DNA of 50,232 nt from Clostridia bacterium (GTDB lineage: Bacteria; Bacillota; DTU025): the NCBI GenBank assembly GCA_034926675.1, contig JAYFQW010000049.1:1-50232 (forward strand), read 5' to 3'. Position 1 is the stretch's first letter. Every line of letters starts with the position of its first letter. Below are positions 35,175 through 42,975 of the stretch, one piece after another. The position numbers and the translations under genes are program-made. Under the pieces are notes generated by a model. The model searched no databases and was not told the origin of the DNA. It saw nothing but the letters and a program-made list of their open reading frames with translations.

Positions 35175-35194
35175 GCGCAATAGGACAATTGCGC
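35175..35194. repeat. 7-base inverted repeat, possible operator
   Basis: GCGCAAT (35175-35181) and ATTGCGC (35188-35194) are separated by 6 bases. The form suits a dimeric regulator site, but no promoter is evident and the nearest gene (moaD-like) ends here, so a role is unproven. Confidence 0.3.
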
Positions 35195-35262
35195 AAAGCA
35201 CTACGGCGCTATGACGCATAGGCGCGTACAGAGAGGACGCAGGGCCGCCGGCCAGCTCGCGC

Positions 35263-35496
35263 CTACCCTCCCGCCACCGGGGTAATGAGGAGAAGCGCCT
35301 CTCCGTCGGTAAGCACATGGGTCTTCGGCACCGGCACACCGTCCGCCACTACACTCATGACCAGCTCCGGCTTGATGCCGAGGGCCGTGAACATGTCGAG
35401 CACGGTCGCATCGGGAGAGAACTCATAGACGAAATCCTCTCTCTGGCCGGGGAAGTACTCCCTCGCATGTCCGTGCACCTTCACCTTGACCTGCAT
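35263..35496 (-). CDS. MoaD/ThiS-like sulfur carrier protein
   Basis: A 77-residue ubiquitin-fold protein beginning MQVKVKVHGHAREYF and ending TPVAGG. The C-terminal Gly-Gly is the site of thiocarboxylation in sulfur carriers. FSPDATVLDMFTALGI and GVPVPKTHVLTDGEALLLI are usual for the family. It lies 270 bases after an aldehyde ferredoxin oxidoreductase gene, so a role in making the pterin dithiolene of the tungsten cofactor is likely; dedicated MoaD-like proteins often accompany AOR genes. ATG at 35496 is preferred; ATG at 35517 has no ribosome binding site. Confidence 0.85.
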   Translation of the reverse strand: MQVKVKVHGHAREYFPGQREDFVYEFSPDATVLDMFTALGIKPELVMSVVADGVPVPKTHVLTDGEALLLITPVAGG

Positions 35497-35537
35497 CCTG
35501 AACCGATCTCCAATCATCTATCAATCACACGAACGAC

Positions 35538-35585
35538 TGACCGCGGTTTCGACTGGCCGCGGTTTCAACCGGCCGCGGTTTCGAC
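35538..35585. repeat. 16-base tandem repeat, three copies
   Basis: tgaccgcggtttcgac (35538-35553), tggccgcggtttcaac (35554-35569) and cggccgcggtttcgac (35570-35585), with a partial fourth. It lies between the AOR gene and the moaD-like gene. Confidence 0.9.
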
Positions 35586-35672
35586 TGGCCGCGACTGCTG
35601 CCAGCCACAGCCGCGACCAGCTGTTACTGCTACTGATCACGGTTGCGATCTAGGCCCAGCTGCACAGCGAGC

Positions 35673-35744
35673 CGCACGGCAAATCGCACGGCAAATCGCA
35701 CGGCAGACCGTGCAGTAAACCGTACAGCAAACCTCGCGACAGAC
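35673..35744. repeat. 12-base tandem repeat, about six degenerate copies
   Basis: Unit cgcacggcaaat at 35673 and 35685, then increasingly altered copies at 35697, 35709, 35721 and 35733. It ends about 20 bases from the AOR stop codon. This is the second minisatellite within one 270-base gap. Confidence 0.85.
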
Positions 35745-35766
35745 CGGCAATGAGCCGCGCCCTCGC

Positions 35767-37605
35767 CTACTTGAGCAGGCCTTTTGCCTCCAGATCTCTG
35801 ACACAGCCATCGAGCCCAAGCTTCTCCAGGGTTTCGCGGGTGGGCATTCCATTGGAATCCCAGCCTCGGAGGGCATAGTACTCGTCGAGCATGGCATCGA
35901 GCTTGTCTTTGGGGATGACTTTACCCTTGGCCGGCCCGGTAGGCACCTCTTCCTCATAGAACCTGGCTGGCGGGTAATCCCACGACCTGCCAAAGCCCGG
36001 AATCTCCAAGAACGCGCGAGTCCTCGTGAGGTTCCATACCCTATCTGCCGCCTGATAGAGCTCATCCACAGTTATTTTCCGCCCGGTCACTGCAGCGAAC
36101 ATCACCGGGTAGTGGTCGTATTCAAACCCGATTTCAACCCACTGAAGCCTGCAGGTTCCGAGCAAGTCGAAGGATGGACGGATTCTCTGAAGCTCAATCA
36201 CCTTCTCCGCCTTGCCCTCGGTGATGTCCCGGCCCTTGGCCACGTCGTACGTGATGGCCCAGGCGCGGCTGTGGTGCGCACCGATGTCTGCGGTCATATA
36301 GGAAAGCATCATTGCCGGCGCCCACCGCGCCTCGTAACCAGTCCACTCAAGGCCTTTCACGTGTATCGCGAACTTCTCGGATCCCTGGCCTATCTTACGA
36401 GATGCCGCCTTGACGCCATCTGCCAGGAGATCGCCGATGCCCTTCCGGAACGCAATGAGATTGGCGAGATACTCGAACGACTCGATATCTCCCCACTTCA
36501 CCGCTCTCCCGAGCTGCTCCTCTGTGAGCAGGCCCTTTTCCGCGCATTCCATGACGAACGCGATCACATTCCCGCCGGAAATGGTGTCGAGGCCGAGTTC
36601 GTCGCACACCCAGTTGGCGTAGGCGACTTCCTCGATCGTTTTGAGCATGCAGTTTCCGCCCACCAATGCGACGGTTTCGTACTCCGGCCCCTCCACATAC
36701 ACTTGCTTGTCGCCCACCTTGGTGAGGCAGTATTTCCCGCACGGAGTGGGGCAACAGAAACAGCCCTTGTCGGTAACTAGTATCCTGTCCTTCATGGCCT
36801 GCCCGCCGATGTCTTCATGTCCTTCGAAGTAAGTGGTCCAGAAGTTCTTGGTTGGGAATGCGCCAACCTCATTCACCCATGGAGTAACGCCTGGAGTTCC
36901 CAGGGGAGTCCACTCCTTGAAGCCAGGCTTCTCGAAGCAAGCGTGGAACATCTTCTTCCCCTGCTCATACACGCCATCCGGGTCGGATAGGGGCACGGAG
37001 TTGGAGCCCCGCACGCACACTGCCTTGACTCTCTTCGATCCTAGCACGGCGCCTATCCCACACCGCGCGGCCTGCCTTCCAAAATCGTGGGACACACAGG
37101 CGAAGCCGACCTTGTTCTCGCCAGCGGGACCGATGATGGCGATCTGGAAGTCCTCGCCGAGATCGTCCTTGAGCATTTTCTCTGCAGCGAAAGAACCCTT
37201 GCCCCAGTATTTGGAGCCATCGCGCACTTCAGCCTTGCCGTTGTCGATTACTACTATCGAAGGGCGATCCGCCATGCCTTCGATGACGATCGCGTCATAT
37301 CCAGCGTACTTCACCTCAGCTGAGAAGTGCCCGCCCATGTTTGCATCGCCGAGTATGCCAGTAGCAGGGGACTTCGCGCCGAATTGGACCTTTCCGCTTG
37401 CAGGCATGAACACGCCGGAGAGAGGGCCAGGGGCTATGACGACCTTGTTCTCCGGCCCTAGCGGGTCCGCTCCCACCGGAACCTCATCATAGAGGATCTT
37501 GTGGACGAACCCACGTCCGCCTATGTAATCGTTGGCCATCCCGGGGTCGGTCGGCTGCGTGCTCGATGTGCGATTTGTGAGATTCACCCTGAGGATCTTG
37601 CCCAT
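35767..37605 (-). CDS. aor: Tungsten-type aldehyde ferredoxin oxidoreductase
   Basis: A 612-residue AOR-family enzyme that oxidises aldehydes to acids, or reduces acids, using a tungstopterin and one 4Fe-4S cluster, with ferredoxin as partner. The N-terminus MGKILRVNLTNRT and the following GGRGF are typical. Cluster ligands are C282-x2-C285-x3-C289 and C485 in LLGTCRLQ. Length matches the family (about 600-620). ATG at 37605 has AAGGGGG just upstream; the open frame to 37728 is a shadow of the ferredoxin gene. It lies 16 bases after the polyferredoxin gene, its probable electron partner, and upstream of a MoaD-like gene. Confidence 0.95.
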   Translation of the reverse strand: MGKILRVNLTNRTSSTQPTDPGMANDYIGGRGFVHKILYDEVPVGADPLGPENKVVIAPGPLSGVFMPASGKVQFGAKSPATGILGDANMGGHFSAEVKYAGYDAIVIEGMADRPSIVVIDNGKAEVRDGSKYWGKGSFAAEKMLKDDLGEDFQIAIIGPAGENKVGFACVSHDFGRQAARCGIGAVLGSKRVKAVCVRGSNSVPLSDPDGVYEQGKKMFHACFEKPGFKEWTPLGTPGVTPWVNEVGAFPTKNFWTTYFEGHEDIGGQAMKDRILVTDKGCFCCPTPCGKYCLTKVGDKQVYVEGPEYETVALVGGNCMLKTIEEVAYANWVCDELGLDTISGGNVIAFVMECAEKGLLTEEQLGRAVKWGDIESFEYLANLIAFRKGIGDLLADGVKAASRKIGQGSEKFAIHVKGLEWTGYEARWAPAMMLSYMTADIGAHHSRAWAITYDVAKGRDITEGKAEKVIELQRIRPSFDLLGTCRLQWVEIGFEYDHYPVMFAAVTGRKITVDELYQAADRVWNLTRTRAFLEIPGFGRSWDYPPARFYEEEVPTGPAKGKVIPKDKLDAMLDEYYALRGWDSNGMPTRETLEKLGLDGCVRDLEAKGLLK

Positions 37606-37621
37606 GTAGCCCCCTTGCACT

Positions 37622-38023
37622 CTACCTTCCCCCTTCCCCGGAATCGGCGTCATATATCGCTCCTCGTGGGCACATCTCAACACATGCGCCGCACAGTATG
37701 CACTTGGACGGGACGGCCTCGCCCTCACTGGCGACCATCACTCCGTAAGGGCACTCATCAACGCAGGTCATGCATCCGATACACGTTTCCGAATCGATAC
37801 GGTATACCCCGTCCACGAGGGCAATGGCCTCAACTGGACAGACTTCGGCGCATCGTCCGCACTGAGTGCAGTACTTAACCTCGTACTTTCCAGGCGCGGG
37901 GAAATGGGGCACGATCTTGAGAAGCCCCTTCTTCGGGTTGTTCTCTCGAAGTACTTCAAGAGAGCACGCAACCTGGCACACTCTGCACCCAGAGCACAGA
38001 TCGTGTTTGGCCGCAAGCCTCAT
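37622..38023 (-). CDS. Polyferredoxin with four 4Fe-4S clusters
   Basis: A 133-residue iron-sulfur protein with sixteen cysteines in four groups: 10/13/16/20, 52/55/58/62, 81/84/87/91 and 108/111/114/118. This is the HycB/DmsB-like electron-transfer subunit pattern. It begins MRLAAKHDLCSGCRVC with GGAGG 9 bases upstream of ATG 38023. Immediately upstream of the AOR gene in the same direction, it most likely carries electrons to or from AOR. Confidence 0.94.
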   Translation of the reverse strand: MRLAAKHDLCSGCRVCQVACSLEVLRENNPKKGLLKIVPHFPAPGKYEVKYCTQCGRCAEVCPVEAIALVDGVYRIDSETCIGCMTCVDECPYGVMVASEGEAVPSKCILCGACVEMCPRGAIYDADSGEGGR

Positions 38024-38143
38024 ATGGCGACGCCTCCTTCCGACTGCGCATCCGTGAGTTATTACGACAGAAGCGACGCAATACCTTCATGTTCCATGCG
38101 CGCACCCGGAGTGGAGGCCGAGCATGCATGCGACACTAGCTCA

Positions 38144-39109
38144 TCAGAGAAGCCCCGCCTCCTTGGCTGCGTCAGCAAGAATCCGCGCCGATTCCACGAA
38201 CCCTGCCTGCTCCGAAGGCGCCAGTGGTATCTCAAGCTGCCTATCCACGCCTCCCCTATTGATCACGGCCGGTATGGAGAGGCACACATCATGAACACCA
38301 CAGTACCCGTCTATCAGGCACGAGACTGTCATCACCGCATTCTCGTCTCTGAGAATCGCCCGAGTTATAGCGGTCATTGCGAGGGCGACGGCGTAGTAGG
38401 TGGCGCCCTTCCGCTGGATGATGGCGTAAGCTGCCCCTCGCACCTGCTCGAAGATGGCGTCTCTCACCTCCCGCCCACACCCCTTGCCGCACACTGGACA
38501 GTATTGATCTAGGTTGAGGCCCACTATGTTGGCTGTGCTCCACACAGGCACCTCCGAATCCCCGTGCTCCCCCACTATATAGGCGTGCACATTGGCCGGA
38601 GCGACGCCGCAATGGACACTGAGCAGGTGACGAAATCTCGCGCTATCCAGGAGGGTCCCCGAGCCCACCACTCTTGCAGCGGGAAATCCGGAGAGCTTCA
38701 TTGCAGCATAGGTCATGATGTCAACAGGATTAGTAACTACCAAAAGCACTGCGTCAGGGCTCCACCTGGCCACCTCAGGCGCCACAGAGCGAAATACACT
38801 CAAATTCCGTTTCACGAGAGCCAGGCGCGGCTCACCCGGCTGCTGCGCGACTCCGGCCGTTAGCACGACGAGGTCGGAATGAGCTGTTGCCTCCCATCCG
38901 CCGCTCGCCACGACCACAGGGGGAACGAACGATTCCCCGTGGGAGAGGTCCATCGCCTCGCCCTCCGCTCTCCCTTCCCTCGCGTCAACCAGGACAATCT
39001 CCGAGGCAAGGCCGCTTATCATCAGCGTGTATGCGAATGTTGATCCAACAAGGCCAGTGCCCACCACTGATACCTTGGTGCGACGCCTTCCAGAAGCGCG
39101 ATAGCGCAT
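38144..39109 (-). CDS. ldh: L-lactate dehydrogenase
   Basis: A 321-residue NAD-dependent lactate/malate dehydrogenase family member. The nucleotide loop is GTGLVGST (17-24). Q90 in AQQPGEPR is the residue that selects lactate over malate (malate enzymes have arginine). R95, D155, R158 and the catalytic H182 (GEHGDSE) are all present. An unusual cysteine cluster C204-x2-C207-x3-C211 (YCPVCGKGC) follows, possibly binding metal or acting as a redox switch. ATG at 39109 has GGGAGGAG upstream. It lies 120 bases upstream of the ferredoxin-AOR pair, fitting fermentative metabolism. Confidence 0.92.
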   Translation of the reverse strand: MRYRASGRRRTKVSVVGTGLVGSTFAYTLMISGLASEIVLVDAREGRAEGEAMDLSHGESFVPPVVVASGGWEATAHSDLVVLTAGVAQQPGEPRLALVKRNLSVFRSVAPEVARWSPDAVLLVVTNPVDIMTYAAMKLSGFPAARVVGSGTLLDSARFRHLLSVHCGVAPANVHAYIVGEHGDSEVPVWSTANIVGLNLDQYCPVCGKGCGREVRDAIFEQVRGAAYAIIQRKGATYYAVALAMTAITRAILRDENAVMTVSCLIDGYCGVHDVCLSIPAVINRGGVDRQLEIPLAPSEQAGFVESARILADAAKEAGLL

Positions 39110-39200
39110 GCGCTACTCCTCCCATCCAGCCCTATGCGTAGTCTTCGTAGTATGCGCAGCATGAACTGAAGAAAGGATGTCGATTGCGAGGCGTAAACCG

Positions 39201-39238
39201 GGCAGAGACACGAAAACCAGGCAGAGACACGAAAAAAC
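39201..39238. repeat. 19-base tandem duplication
   Basis: ggcagagacacgaaaacca (39201-39219) is repeated at 39220-39238 with small changes at its end. The second copy supplies the T-tract of the adjacent terminator on the minus strand. Confidence 0.8.
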
Positions 39239-39268
39239 GCCCGCCCGGGAACGCATTCCCGAGCAGGC
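39232..39268 (-). terminator. Intrinsic terminator after the lipoprotein gene
   Basis: On the minus strand GCCTGCTCGGGAA (39268-39256) pairs with TTCCCGGGCGGGC (39251-39239) over 13 positions with two G-U pairs and a 4-base loop. CGTTTTTTCG follows. It is 139 bases past the lipoprotein stop and separates that gene from ldh. Confidence 0.88.
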
Positions 39269-39406
39269 GCTTCATAGCGCTGGCCAACAGCATTCCAGCA
39301 GCATTTTTGCAGCACCCGAAAGCACCTTGAAGACACTCTGAAGGCTCCTGCGGTCGCTCTGCCAGCCGGTCCGTTCAAGCCCAGCCGAACTTCGACCCGA
39401 TCCGGC

Positions 39407-39781
39407 CTATTTGCCTCCGCCCCCAGTGTCCAGCTTCGCCAGGTATACATCCGGCGCCACCACGTTGGCCCCTTTCTGACGAAGCTCCACGGTGATCTGG
39501 ACTTTCCCGTAGTTCTCCTTGGAGAACTGAACGGTGTACTTGTCGCGCCTCAGCGGCGGGCTGAACCACAGCCCTTCAAGGCTAGTAGGGCAGTCAGCCG
39601 TGTATTTTGGATCCGATGCAGACGTAATCGTAACCTGAACACCGGGAATGGCGACTCTGTCAGACCCGGATAGCTCATATACCGCACCGCTCACACTCGC
39701 CGATCCGAGGAAGTAGAGTGTGCACCCTCCGGCCAGAAGGCATAGAGAGAGCACGGAAACTGCCAACAGCACACGCTTCAT
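39407..39781 (-). CDS. Small lipoprotein with carboxypeptidase-regulatory-like beta domain
   Basis: A 124-residue secreted lipoprotein: signal peptide MKRVLLAVSVLSLCLLAGGC with the lipobox LAGG-C at residue 20. The mature part looks like a single beta-sandwich: SGAVYELSGSDRVAIPGVQVTITSA, then a G-L-W-F turn and YTVQFSKENYGKVQITVEL, as in CarboxypepD_reg/CnaB-like domains used for stability or binding. It ends GGGGK. ATG at 39781 is chosen because GGGGGTG precedes it and the signal peptide starts there. Function unknown. Confidence 0.78.
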   Translation of the reverse strand: MKRVLLAVSVLSLCLLAGGCTLYFLGSASVSGAVYELSGSDRVAIPGVQVTITSASDPKYTADCPTSLEGLWFSPPLRRDKYTVQFSKENYGKVQITVELRQKGANVVAPDVYLAKLDTGGGGK

Positions 39782-40001
39782 GCGCGCACCCCCGTTCCTC
39801 ACGAAATCATAACGCATATGGGCATTTTCGACAGATACCGCTGAGTCTCCTGCATCGAGCGTAAGGCTATGCCGCAGCTGAGCGACCAATGGGCCACGAA
39901 ACACGCGACAAGTGCCCGGGGGCGTATCCATCGCTAGCCTGGAGCGTATCTGGCGCATGTCTGGCTGGGCGCTCCGTCAGGCGAGCGATTCCGGCAGTAG
40001 C

Positions 40002-41390
40002 TCAGGCCAGCTTCTCAAACTCAGCCGTGAAATGCCTGAGCACCGGCGCCTGATAGGTGATCCTGAGCCCCTTGACCAAGTCACGCCGGGCGAGTATGCC
40101 CTCAAACGCGGCCGCGACGCGCTGCATATGCCTATCGGTGTAGACTCTCCTTGGCACGGCCAGCCTCACGAGCTCTAGCTGCGGGTATATTGGCTCTCCA
40201 GTGTTTGGGTCGGTCCGCCCGAACGCGCATGTTCCCAGTTCCACCCCGCGAATCCCGCCCTCGATGTAGAGCTCCACAGTGAGGGCCTGCGCCGGGAACT
40301 CCGCCTGCGGGATGTGGGGCAGGACCTCCTTGGCATCCACATACACCCCATGCCCTCCTGGCGGGGTTATGACCGGGACTCCCGCATCAATCAGCAGCTC
40401 AGCAAGGTAGGCGACTTGCCCGGTTCTATCCTCGAGGTAGTCTTCATTAAGGACCTCTGAAAGCCCCGCTGCCAGAGCCTCCATATCGCGCCCGGCAAGC
40501 CCTCCGTAGGTGGCGAACCCCTCGAACGGTATGACCCACTGCAGAGCGCGCCTGTATAGATCGCGATCCCGAAACGCAAGGAATCCGCCCATGTTCACAA
40601 GGCCGTCTTTCTTTGCGCTCATCATGCACCCATCACCGTATGAGAACATCTCCCGTGCTATCTCGATGATGCTCTTGTCGGCATAGCCAGGTTCGCGGGT
40701 CTTGATGAAGTAGGCATTTTCCGCGAAGCGGGCGCAATCGAAGATCATCAGCACTCCGTGCCTGTGGGCAATGGCGCTCGCGGACCTGATGTTATCCATC
40801 GACACCGGCTGCCCGCCATTGCTGTTGCATGTGATTGTCATGATAACGAATGGCACGACGCTTCCGCTGTGAACTGCGAGTTCGCGATCCAGGGCGTCGA
40901 GGTCGATGTTTCCCTTGAAAGGCTCATCGCTCTCGATTACGTAACCCTCAGGCCTCAGGAGGTTCACCGGCTCCGCGCCTCGGAGGAGGATGTGACCTTC
41001 AGTGGTATCGAAATGCATGTTCCCGAGCACTCGCTGCCCTGCCTTCACAAGCGTCGTCATGAGCACATGCTCGGCCCCTCGGCCCTGATGGGTCGGGGCC
41101 ACAAACTCGTATCCTGTGATGCTGCGCACCGCATCTCGGAGCTTGAAGAAGCTCTTGCTGCCGGCGTACGCCTCATCGCCAAGCATCATCGCAGCCCACT
41201 GCGAATCGCTCATGGCCGATGTGCCGGAATCAGTGAGGAGATCGATGTACACGTCCTCCGATCTGAGGTTGAACACATTGTAGCCCGCCTCAAGGATGCT
41301 CTGGACCCTCTCTTCCCTCGTGGTCATCTTGATGGGCTCGACCATCTTGATCCGGTACGGCTCTGCGTAAGAGTCTCTAGACCTCAACAC
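40002..41390 (-). CDS. tnaA: Tryptophanase-like beta-eliminating lyase
   Basis: A 462-residue PLP enzyme of the tryptophanase/tyrosine phenol-lyase family, which splits the amino acid into indole (or phenol), pyruvate and ammonia. Family motifs are LLTDSGTSAMSDSQWAAMM, GDEAYAGS, THQGRGAE (100-107), FDCARFAENAYFIK and the PLP lysine K261 in SAKKDGLVNMGG. At the position of the arginine that binds the phenol ring in tyrosine phenol-lyases (usually MERG), this protein has VELG, nearer to tryptophanase (VEIG). Tryptophanase is therefore favoured, not proven. The start is GTG or the adjacent TTG near 41390, behind GGGGGG. Confidence 0.87.
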   Translation of the reverse strand: MLRSRDSYAEPYRIKMVEPIKMTTREERVQSILEAGYNVFNLRSEDVYIDLLTDSGTSAMSDSQWAAMMLGDEAYAGSKSFFKLRDAVRSITGYEFVAPTHQGRGAEHVLMTTLVKAGQRVLGNMHFDTTEGHILLRGAEPVNLLRPEGYVIESDEPFKGNIDLDALDRELAVHSGSVVPFVIMTITCNSNGGQPVSMDNIRSASAIAHRHGVLMIFDCARFAENAYFIKTREPGYADKSIIEIAREMFSYGDGCMMSAKKDGLVNMGGFLAFRDRDLYRRALQWVIPFEGFATYGGLAGRDMEALAAGLSEVLNEDYLEDRTGQVAYLAELLIDAGVPVITPPGGHGVYVDAKEVLPHIPQAEFPAQALTVELYIEGGIRGVELGTCAFGRTDPNTGEPIYPQLELVRLAVPRRVYTDRHMQRVAAAFEGILARRDLVKGLRITYQAPVLRHFTAEFEKLA

Positions 41391-41493
41391 AATGCCCCCC
41401 TGTTCATCCGCATATCGGGCGCCGGCGGACCACGCCCCGCCCGCCCTGGGCGGCGCCGGTCTCTCCGGTGATTCCGAGTTCTCGCGGCCACCG

Positions 41494-42315
41494 TCAGATG
41501 TTTACTTCGGTCTCACTCGGGGCAGTCCCTGCATCGGGCTGACCGCCCGCACGAGTCTGCGCATTCTTTCTTTCCTTTTCCCGAAGCCTTCGGCAAATGA
41601 GTATGTACTGCTGGCAGAGGGTTATGAGCATCCTAACGTACGGGCCTGATTCATCGATCTCTCTGAGTGGGAGAAGGTCGCCAATCTTCTCGCGCATTCC
41701 CTCAATCGTGAGGTCTGCCTCGGTTATCACGATGAGGGTCACGTTGTTCTTCACGCTCAGGCTGACCTTAATGTGGTCTCTGATCTGCTGCTCTCGCAGG
41801 GCATCTTCCTTTGGGAACATCGAGGTTGTCTCGTAGTGCTGGCGGCCATTGAACTCGAACGCCACCTTTGGCTCCAAGTACTGCCGATCATATTCGAGCG
41901 GACGATTGGTGTGGATGCTATCAAGGTGAGCAGGACGAGCGTTTTCAATGAACTCGCAGTCCGCAACCAACAGATCCAGAATGGACTTCATCAGGAATTC
42001 GCCGACGCGGGGCGTCACCTCACGCTCGGCCTTGAGCCGGGCCGCCATCATCGACTGGACATGATGGGGAATGGCGGCAACTGCGGTCTTCCGACCGGAT
42101 TTCGTGCGCGTAGTGATCCACCCTGCTTTGGCAAGCGATAGGCATTCGCTGCGCACCTTGCTTCTTCTGATGCCCGAGATCCGACTGAGCTCGCTAATGG
42201 AGCCTGGTTTCTTGGCGGATATGATCTGGTACAGATGATTCGCGTCTCGGCTGATTATGGTGTCATCAAGCAGCTGATCCATCACGAAGAGCTTGAGTTT
42301 TCCTGCAATTGGCAT
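41494..42315 (-). CDS. Winged-helix protein fused to a PD-(D/E)XK nuclease-like domain
   Basis: A 273-residue protein. Residues about 25-75 look like a winged helix (ISELSRISGIRRSKVRSECLSLAKAGWI). Residues about 135-210 resemble a restriction-endonuclease fold: LEYDRQYLEPKVAFEFNGRQHYE, with D143, E154 and Q159-H160, then QQIRDHIKVSL with D180 and K183, and the strand VTLIVI. The FEFNGRQHY element recalls Vsr/DUF559-type nucleases. I do not recognise the exact family. ATG at 42315 has GGAGG 8 bases ahead. It stands alone with long gene-free DNA upstream, which would suit a solitary nuclease or defence gene. Confidence 0.65.
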   Translation of the reverse strand: MPIAGKLKLFVMDQLLDDTIISRDANHLYQIISAKKPGSISELSRISGIRRSKVRSECLSLAKAGWITTRTKSGRKTAVAAIPHHVQSMMAARLKAEREVTPRVGEFLMKSILDLLVADCEFIENARPAHLDSIHTNRPLEYDRQYLEPKVAFEFNGRQHYETTSMFPKEDALREQQIRDHIKVSLSVKNNVTLIVITEADLTIEGMREKIGDLLPLREIDESGPYVRMLITLCQQYILICRRLREKERKNAQTRAGGQPDAGTAPSETEVNI

Positions 42316-42750
42316 TGATGACGCCTCCACTCATATTGTCTCCCATATTATGCCATACAGTGCTGCAAAGTGCAATCCCTTGGGAGTGGGAGAAGTTGGG
42401 GAGACGGCAGGAATGAGATGCATACCAGTCCAATCCCTTGGGTGGAGACAATCGAAACGGGGGGTATGCCAAGCAAGCTGGTTCAGAATTGCCCAGCTGT
42501 GTGATCAACATGGACGAAAATGCCCCAGCTTGCCGCAGAAAGAGGGTGCCGTACCGACCCACGCCATCGCAGGACAGATCATCTGGGTCAGAATCAACCC
42601 ACCTGAGGGCGCCGCCTGGTCCGCATCAGCCTATCCGAGGACCACACCTGATCAGTATCCGCCCACCTGAAGACTTCTTCAGCTCCTTGCTACGCCCACG
42701 ATACCCGCCAGAGTATAGCCCAAGACTCCAAATGCCATCGATGTGGGCAT

Positions 42751-42814
42751 AATCCGTCCAGGTTTCGCTAAGGCCTGAGCGCAAACCGTCCAGTTTCCAC
42801 CAAGACCTGGGCGC
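42751..42814. repeat. 32-base tandem repeat, two copies plus partial third
   Basis: Units begin aatccgtccaggttt (42751), aaaccgtccagtttcc (42783) and aaaccgtccagttcg (42815, partial), each of the first two ending ctgrgcgc. Units abut without unique spacers, so this is not a CRISPR array. Confidence 0.88.
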
Positions 42815-42895
42815 AAACCGTCCAGTTCGTCATACTCGCTCGCCGTTCGGGGCTTTCACCCCTTAGCCAACGATCATGCCGGGCGCACCCAACAC

Positions 42896-42928
42896 GAGGC
42901 GAGGCGGGCACAATGCCCGCCTCGCCTC
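42896..42928. terminator. Perfect 15-base-pair hairpin after cassette-2 lipoprotein gene
   Basis: gaggcgaggcgggca (42896-42910) and tgcccgcctcgcctc (42914-42928) are perfect inverted repeats around 3 bases. It lies 48 bases past the lipoprotein stop on the minus strand. No T-run follows, so termination would rely on the stem itself; it may be a transcript-end hairpin. A matching hairpin follows the paralogous gene. Confidence 0.6.
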
Positions 42929-42975
42929 TGCACGCGCTGCTAGATCTCAGTCATACGCCTCTAGGGCTTGCTTTC

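Larger units (their letters stand above)
34367..35262. other. ~0.9-kb stretch without a supported gene
   Basis: The best plus-strand frame (34807-35148) begins ATG after AAGGGGG, but its translation resembles nothing and changes character halfway. The stretch has a 13-base tandem repeat (34568-34619), a doubled tgtccagcta at 34880-34898, two copies of aatgagaatctc (35035 and 35067) and an inverted repeat (35175-35194). Confidence 0.5.
42316..42975. other. ~0.66-kb gene-free stretch
   Basis: No convincing gene. It holds a doubled caatcccttggg (42374 and 42431), the 32-base tandem repeat at 42751-42814 and the strong hairpin at 42896-42928. A plus-strand frame at 42438-42752 has no recognisable domain and covers the repeated DNA, so it is not called. 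Confidence 0.55.

Noticed and set aside
35538-35744. Possible CRISPR-like arrays (also 2051, 34568, 42751)
   Set aside because: Repeat units are 12-32 bases and abut directly with no unique spacers; no cas genes are in the window.
37606-37728. N-terminal extension of the AOR protein
   Set aside because: It overlaps the polyferredoxin gene in another phase; the AOR family starts at MGKILRVNL.
40002-41390. Tyrosine phenol-lyase as the assignment
   Set aside because: Similar overall, but the position that carries the substrate-binding arginine in tyrosine phenol-lyases is leucine here, so tryptophanase is preferred. Activity testing would decide.
42438-42752. 104-codon plus-strand frame
   Set aside because: No ribosome binding site or recognisable domain, and it sits in repeat-containing intergenic DNA.
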